From the NCBI GenBank assembly GCA_964491015.1, contig CAZBEY010000077.1:1-8374 (forward strand): a DNA stretch of 8,374 nucleotides, in the 5' to 3' direction. A program made the position numbers and the translations under genes. The notes below the pieces were generated by a model that worked only from the letters and a program-made list of their open reading frames with translations, ran no database searches and was not told where the DNA came from. Numbering within the stretch: position 1 is the first letter of the stretch; every line of letters starts with the position of its first letter. This stretch comes from JADFRD01 sp964491015 (GTDB lineage: Bacteria; Fidelibacterota; Marinisomatia; Marinisomatales; TCS55). Shown here in pieces: positions 5,643 through 8,374 of this stretch.

Positions 5643-6737
5643 ATGGGAAGAATGATAAATATCAAACGATCGTTACGGCTATCTTATGGTAAATTAATAC
5701 TGTATTTTTATTTCTTCATTCAGAGCTGTACGCCGCCGGTAACGACTCCTGCAGAGAAAACAATAAAGCCTATTCACATTTCCATTGAGGATGATGAAAC
5801 ATCTATTTTAGTGTCTTTCACAAATCATCTGAACTCCGATCAAATACTCACCGTTAATGATACACTCAATAGAATCCCTCTTCATACGTTTAAACAAAAA
5901 ATATACAATCGCCTCAGTAATGATTCTCTGTCTGCCGTTGTATATAACCGCGTGATGAAAATTATTCCGTCCGGCTTATCGTTTTATACAATCGACTCAA
6001 CAGTATATGCCCATAATACGATTTCGATGCAGTATACATTGAACACTGACCTTGTCGATTATATTATTTCATCTGTTATGGAAGACGGGGCCAAAAGTGA
6101 GAATAAAATCATTTATCCGCTGTTTACCAAAAAACATTCACCACCGGGCGTCGATGCTGTCTCAGGGCTGAATCTTCTATTACCCTGTAATAATATACCG
6201 GTACCCAAAAGAGCCTTGCTGCTCCCAAATGCTCCCCGATCTTATCGAAATGGTATTCACCGGGGTATTGATTTCTATGCCAACTGGGGAACACCGGTTC
6301 AAGCTGTTGCCGATGGGGTGGTGATACGGGCAGATCATCAATTTGAAGAAGTTTCTCCCGGGTTCAGAAAACAGCTTTTGTCCGAAGCAAAACAGTTGGG
6401 ACATACACCTTCCGATGTTTTCGAACACGTGCTGGTGGGACAATCAGTGTATATTGATCATGGATTTGATTTGGTCCCAGGTTACAGGGCTGTCTCTATT
6501 TACGCCCATTTGTCCCACATTAATAAAAATATAAAACCAGGAAACGCTGTTTCGGCCGGTCAATTAATTGGTCTCTCCGGAAACAGCGGGACTGAACCCA
6601 GTACGCAAGGATTGCGAAAGGGCGCTCATCTCCATTGGGAATTGATTCTGCAAGATGCCGGTGGAGAATATTATTTAGGGCAAGGATTTAGTTATGATGA
6701 ACTTTATAATAAATTATTAAGAATCTTCAGCAAATAG
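5643..6737 (+). CDS. M23 (LytM-type) metallopeptidase domain protein, probable lipoprotein
   Basis: With the ATG at 5643 the protein has 364 residues. A hydrophobic N-terminus ends in FIQSC, a possible lipobox, so the product is probably membrane-anchored. About 130 residues without a recognised domain follow, then a C-terminal peptidase M23 domain. The LytM ligands are present: HRGID (first His and Asp of HxxxD), YAHLS and HLHW. These give two zinc His, one zinc Asp and the catalytic His residues, so an active zinc endopeptidase cleaving peptidoglycan cross-bridges is likely. About 35 residues (HQFEEVSP to EHVLVG) are inserted between VVIRAD and SVYIDHG. An in-frame GTG at 5631 is another start, but the AGAGG at 5627-5631 overlaps it and suits 5643 better; ATG 5652 is also possible. 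The last 21 nt overlap the convergent parvulin gene. Confidence 0.9.
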   Translation: MGRMINIKRSLRLSYGKLILYFYFFIQSCTPPVTTPAEKTIKPIHISIEDDETSILVSFTNHLNSDQILTVNDTLNRIPLHTFKQKIYNRLSNDSLSAVVYNRVMKIIPSGLSFYTIDSTVYAHNTISMQYTLNTDLVDYIISSVMEDGAKSENKIIYPLFTKKHSPPGVDAVSGLNLLLPCNNIPVPKRALLLPNAPRSYRNGIHRGIDFYANWGTPVQAVADGVVIRADHQFEEVSPGFRKQLLSEAKQLGHTPSDVFEHVLVGQSVYIDHGFDLVPGYRAVSIYAHLSHINKNIKPGNAVSAGQLIGLSGNSGTEPSTQGLRKGAHLHWELILQDAGGEYYLGQGFSYDELYNKLLRIFSK

Positions 6738-8003
6738 TTCGTTATGAATCACAATGCCTTCATCGTGCATAAATTGATTCAAAATAATATCTTTATTTAA
6801 TTCGGGATTGTTTTCCAGTGTTTTTGTCAGAAATAGTGAATAAATGTTTTCGATTACTTTTCGTTTTAATTTTAAATCAAATTTCGGAAATAGATTTCTA
6901 TTATCGTCAAACCATCTCACCATCAGATGCCTGGCCAACACATCCGAAAATACTTTATTGAAGGAAAATCCGTTATTGATTGTTACAGTCGAATAAAATG
7001 AAAAAGAATTTGATGTTTTTATAAACCAGTCCAACGTTAATTTTCCTTCACCGATTTTCCCTAAAATGGAATTGGTATCTAACCCATTTAAAGCTGATAT
7101 TGAAATTCCTGACATTGATTTAATTCCTTCAATGCTCTGAGCTGCATCCCATAGATCATACAATTCATTATAATCTAATGAAGCATCATATTTTTGATGG
7201 AGACCCTCAATGAAGTTTGAAAAATGTTCTTCTTGATAGCCATATTTTCCTTTTATCAAGTCTTTTTTCAATTTTTCACGATCAATTATAATTTTGTTTT
7301 TGCCTGTTTTTGGTTTAATTAAATCAACAATAATAACATGAAATCCCATGGGTGTTTCCACCGGTCCATATAATTTTCCTTCCGGAGAAGACCAAACAAT
7401 ATCATTGAAATTTTTTGGCATAAGACTAAAATTGAGCAAGCCCATTTCATTCCCTTTTATTTTTGAGGGTGGTGATTCGCTATAAATAGATAAAGCTTCT
7501 CTATAGGATATATCACCTTTGGAAAGTCTGTTAAAAATTATTTTTGCTCGCTTGAATGCCTGCATTTTTGACCTGTCACTGGCTTTACCAAAAGAGAATT
7601 TGTGAGAAACAGTTATCGTTTTTACAACAATATCCGTATTAAGCGCGAGCTCAACAAATTCCAATATGCTGTCTGTAACAGTAAATTGATTTGAAATATA
7701 TTTTTCTACCTCTTGAACAATGAGACCGTTGTTTAAGCGATATTCTTCATCCTCAATATTCAAACCGATTTCATCTAATTCATTTATCGGTTTATTTGAT
7801 AAAATTTTATGGACTGCATATTTCCTAACGAAGTTTCTTTTTTGGGTTGGATTTAAATTATTAAAAGCTTCTTCATCAATGGTTTTATATATATTGGATA
7901 GATAAATATTTTCTCCCTGGATCGTTGCTGCCACATCCTTGAAACCGGAGCATGAAAGAAGCATGAAAAATAAGCTGATTAATATGGTTTGATTGGTCTT
8001 CAT
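6717..8003 (-). CDS. Parvulin-type peptidyl-prolyl isomerase lipoprotein (SurA/PrsA-like)
   Basis: The 428-residue product starts MKTNQTILISLFFMLLSC, a lipoprotein signal with lipobox LLSC and Cys18. A SurA-like N-terminal segment follows (VAATIQGENIYLSNIY), then helices, then one parvulin (PPIC) domain at about 126-230. Its marks are VSHKFSFG (His134), an RAKIIFNRLSKG helix, YSESPPSKIKGNEMG for 'YSedpsskkkGGdlG', and GPVETPMGFHVIIV (His222). The remaining 200 residues are helical and have no second isomerase domain. Such proteins assist folding of outer-membrane or secreted proteins. Here it would be a lipid-anchored version, fitting its position beside a type IX secretion substrate. I chose ATG 8003 over an upstream in-frame TTG at 8036, which lies inside the terminator stem. 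No Shine-Dalgarno is visible before 8003. The 3' end overlaps the convergent M23 gene. Confidence 0.88.
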   Translation of the reverse strand: MKTNQTILISLFFMLLSCSGFKDVAATIQGENIYLSNIYKTIDEEAFNNLNPTQKRNFVRKYAVHKILSNKPINELDEIGLNIEDEEYRLNNGLIVQEVEKYISNQFTVTDSILEFVELALNTDIVVKTITVSHKFSFGKASDRSKMQAFKRAKIIFNRLSKGDISYREALSIYSESPPSKIKGNEMGLLNFSLMPKNFNDIVWSSPEGKLYGPVETPMGFHVIIVDLIKPKTGKNKIIIDREKLKKDLIKGKYGYQEEHFSNFIEGLHQKYDASLDYNELYDLWDAAQSIEGIKSMSGISISALNGLDTNSILGKIGEGKLTLDWFIKTSNSFSFYSTVTINNGFSFNKVFSDVLARHLMVRWFDDNRNLFPKFDLKLKRKVIENIYSLFLTKTLENNPELNKDIILNQFMHDEGIVIHNELFAEDS

Positions 8004-8018
8004 TTGGGCGGTGAATTT

Positions 8019-8053
8019 AAAAAAAAAGGGCGGCAATTAAGCCGCCCTTTTTT
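8019..8053 (-). terminator. Strong bidirectional intrinsic terminator
   Basis: GGGCGGC (8028-8034) and GCCGCCC (8041-8047) form a perfect 7-bp GC stem with loop AATTAA. Nine A's precede it and six T's follow. On the minus strand it ends the type IX secreted-protein gene, whose stop is at 8072-8074, and is followed by nine U's. On the plus strand it would have six U's and could stop any rightward transcript. Its minus-strand U-tract ends only 15 bases before the parvulin start codon. Confidence 0.92.
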
Positions 8054-8071
8054 ACATCATATTCTGATTGT

Positions 8072-8374
8072 TTATTTCAGAAACATCATTTTACCGGTTA
8101 AGGCACGGTTTTGTGCTTCTACGCGATAAATGTAAACACCTGATGCAACCTGAATACCTTGACTATCGGTACCATTCCATTTTACGGACTGCAAGCCAGC
8201 TTGCATTGCGCCGTTATGGATGGTTGCCACTTCTTCACCCAGGAGTGAATAAACGGTAACCGTTACATCACTGCGAACATCGAGATTAAACGAAATGTTC
8301 GTTGTGGGGTTGAAGGGGTTCGGATAATTGCCTTTTAATGAAAAGGCATCCGGTGTTCCAACGCCGTCTTCCAC
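8072..8374 (-). CDS. Type IX secretion cargo, C-terminal sorting domain (5' part off right edge)
   Basis: Only the last 100 residues are in the window; the reading frame stays open to the right edge, so the start lies outside. The visible part is a type A C-terminal sorting domain with a FlgD-Ig-like fold: NYPNPFNPTTNISFNL, then VTVTVYSLLGEEVATI, WNGTDSQGIQVASGVYIYRVEA and the ending GKMMFLK. In FCB bacteria this domain directs proteins through the type IX secretion system across the outer membrane, where it is normally removed and the cargo is released or surface-attached. The nature of the cargo cannot be told. A GTG codon at the edge should not be taken as the start. A strong terminator follows the stop. 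Confidence 0.93.
   Translation of the reverse strand: MEDGVGTPDAFSLKGNYPNPFNPTTNISFNLDVRSDVTVTVYSLLGEEVATIHNGAMQAGLQSVKWNGTDSQGIQVASGVYIYRVEAQNRALTGKMMFLK

Noticed and set aside
8004..8036. Upstream TTG start for the parvulin lipoprotein, adding 11 residues
   Set aside because: The TTG lies in the terminator stem, and the added residues would precede a complete lipoprotein signal that already begins with Met.
8068..8259. Plus-strand frame of 63 codons opposite the sorting domain
   Set aside because: It is antisense to the clearly recognised type IX sorting domain.

Overview
The window looks like part of an AT-rich genome from the FCB side of the bacterial tree (Bacteroidota, Ignavibacteriota, Calditrichota, Marinimicrobia relatives). 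The best evidence is the protein at the right edge, which ends in a type A C-terminal sorting domain with the NYPNPFNPTT signature typical of type IX secretion cargo. Several lipoproteins and FCB-style membrane proteins fit this. The exact phylum is inference; a Marinimicrobia-like lineage is my best guess. I see no tRNA, rRNA, CRISPR array, insertion sequence or phage gene.

Layout from left to right. (1) 1-172, minus: the N-terminus of a lipoprotein running off the left edge. (2) 173-515: non-coding, with a minus-strand terminator-like hairpin and a possible plus-strand promoter. (3) 516-2689, plus: a CPBP-family intramembrane protease and an MgtE-type Mg2+ channel joined by an ATGA overlap. 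(4) 2859-5468, plus: four packed genes encoding a membrane glycosyltransferase 2, a DUF3108-like exported protein, a small multi-pass membrane protein, and a protein with the type II dehydroquinase (AroQ) fold whose active-site residues are nearly all replaced. (5) 5643-6737, plus: a membrane-anchored M23 (LytM) peptidase-like protein. (6) 6717-8003, minus: a parvulin/SurA-like lipoprotein whose 3' end overlaps the M23 gene by 21 nt. (7) 8019-8053: a strong terminator. (8) 8072-8374, minus: the C-terminus of the type IX secreted protein.

Most identifiable products act in or across the envelope: Mg2+ uptake, envelope glycosylation, peptidoglycan cleavage, outer-membrane or periplasmic folding, and secretion. 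The most unusual item is the AroQ-like gene. Aligned by eye without gaps through the active site, it has lost the Arg, Tyr, Asn, Glu, His and second Arg of the classical enzyme, yet keeps family length and core motifs. It is translationally packed behind a membrane glycosyltransferase. It is the best candidate here for an undescribed role, but the function is unknown and I propose none as fact.
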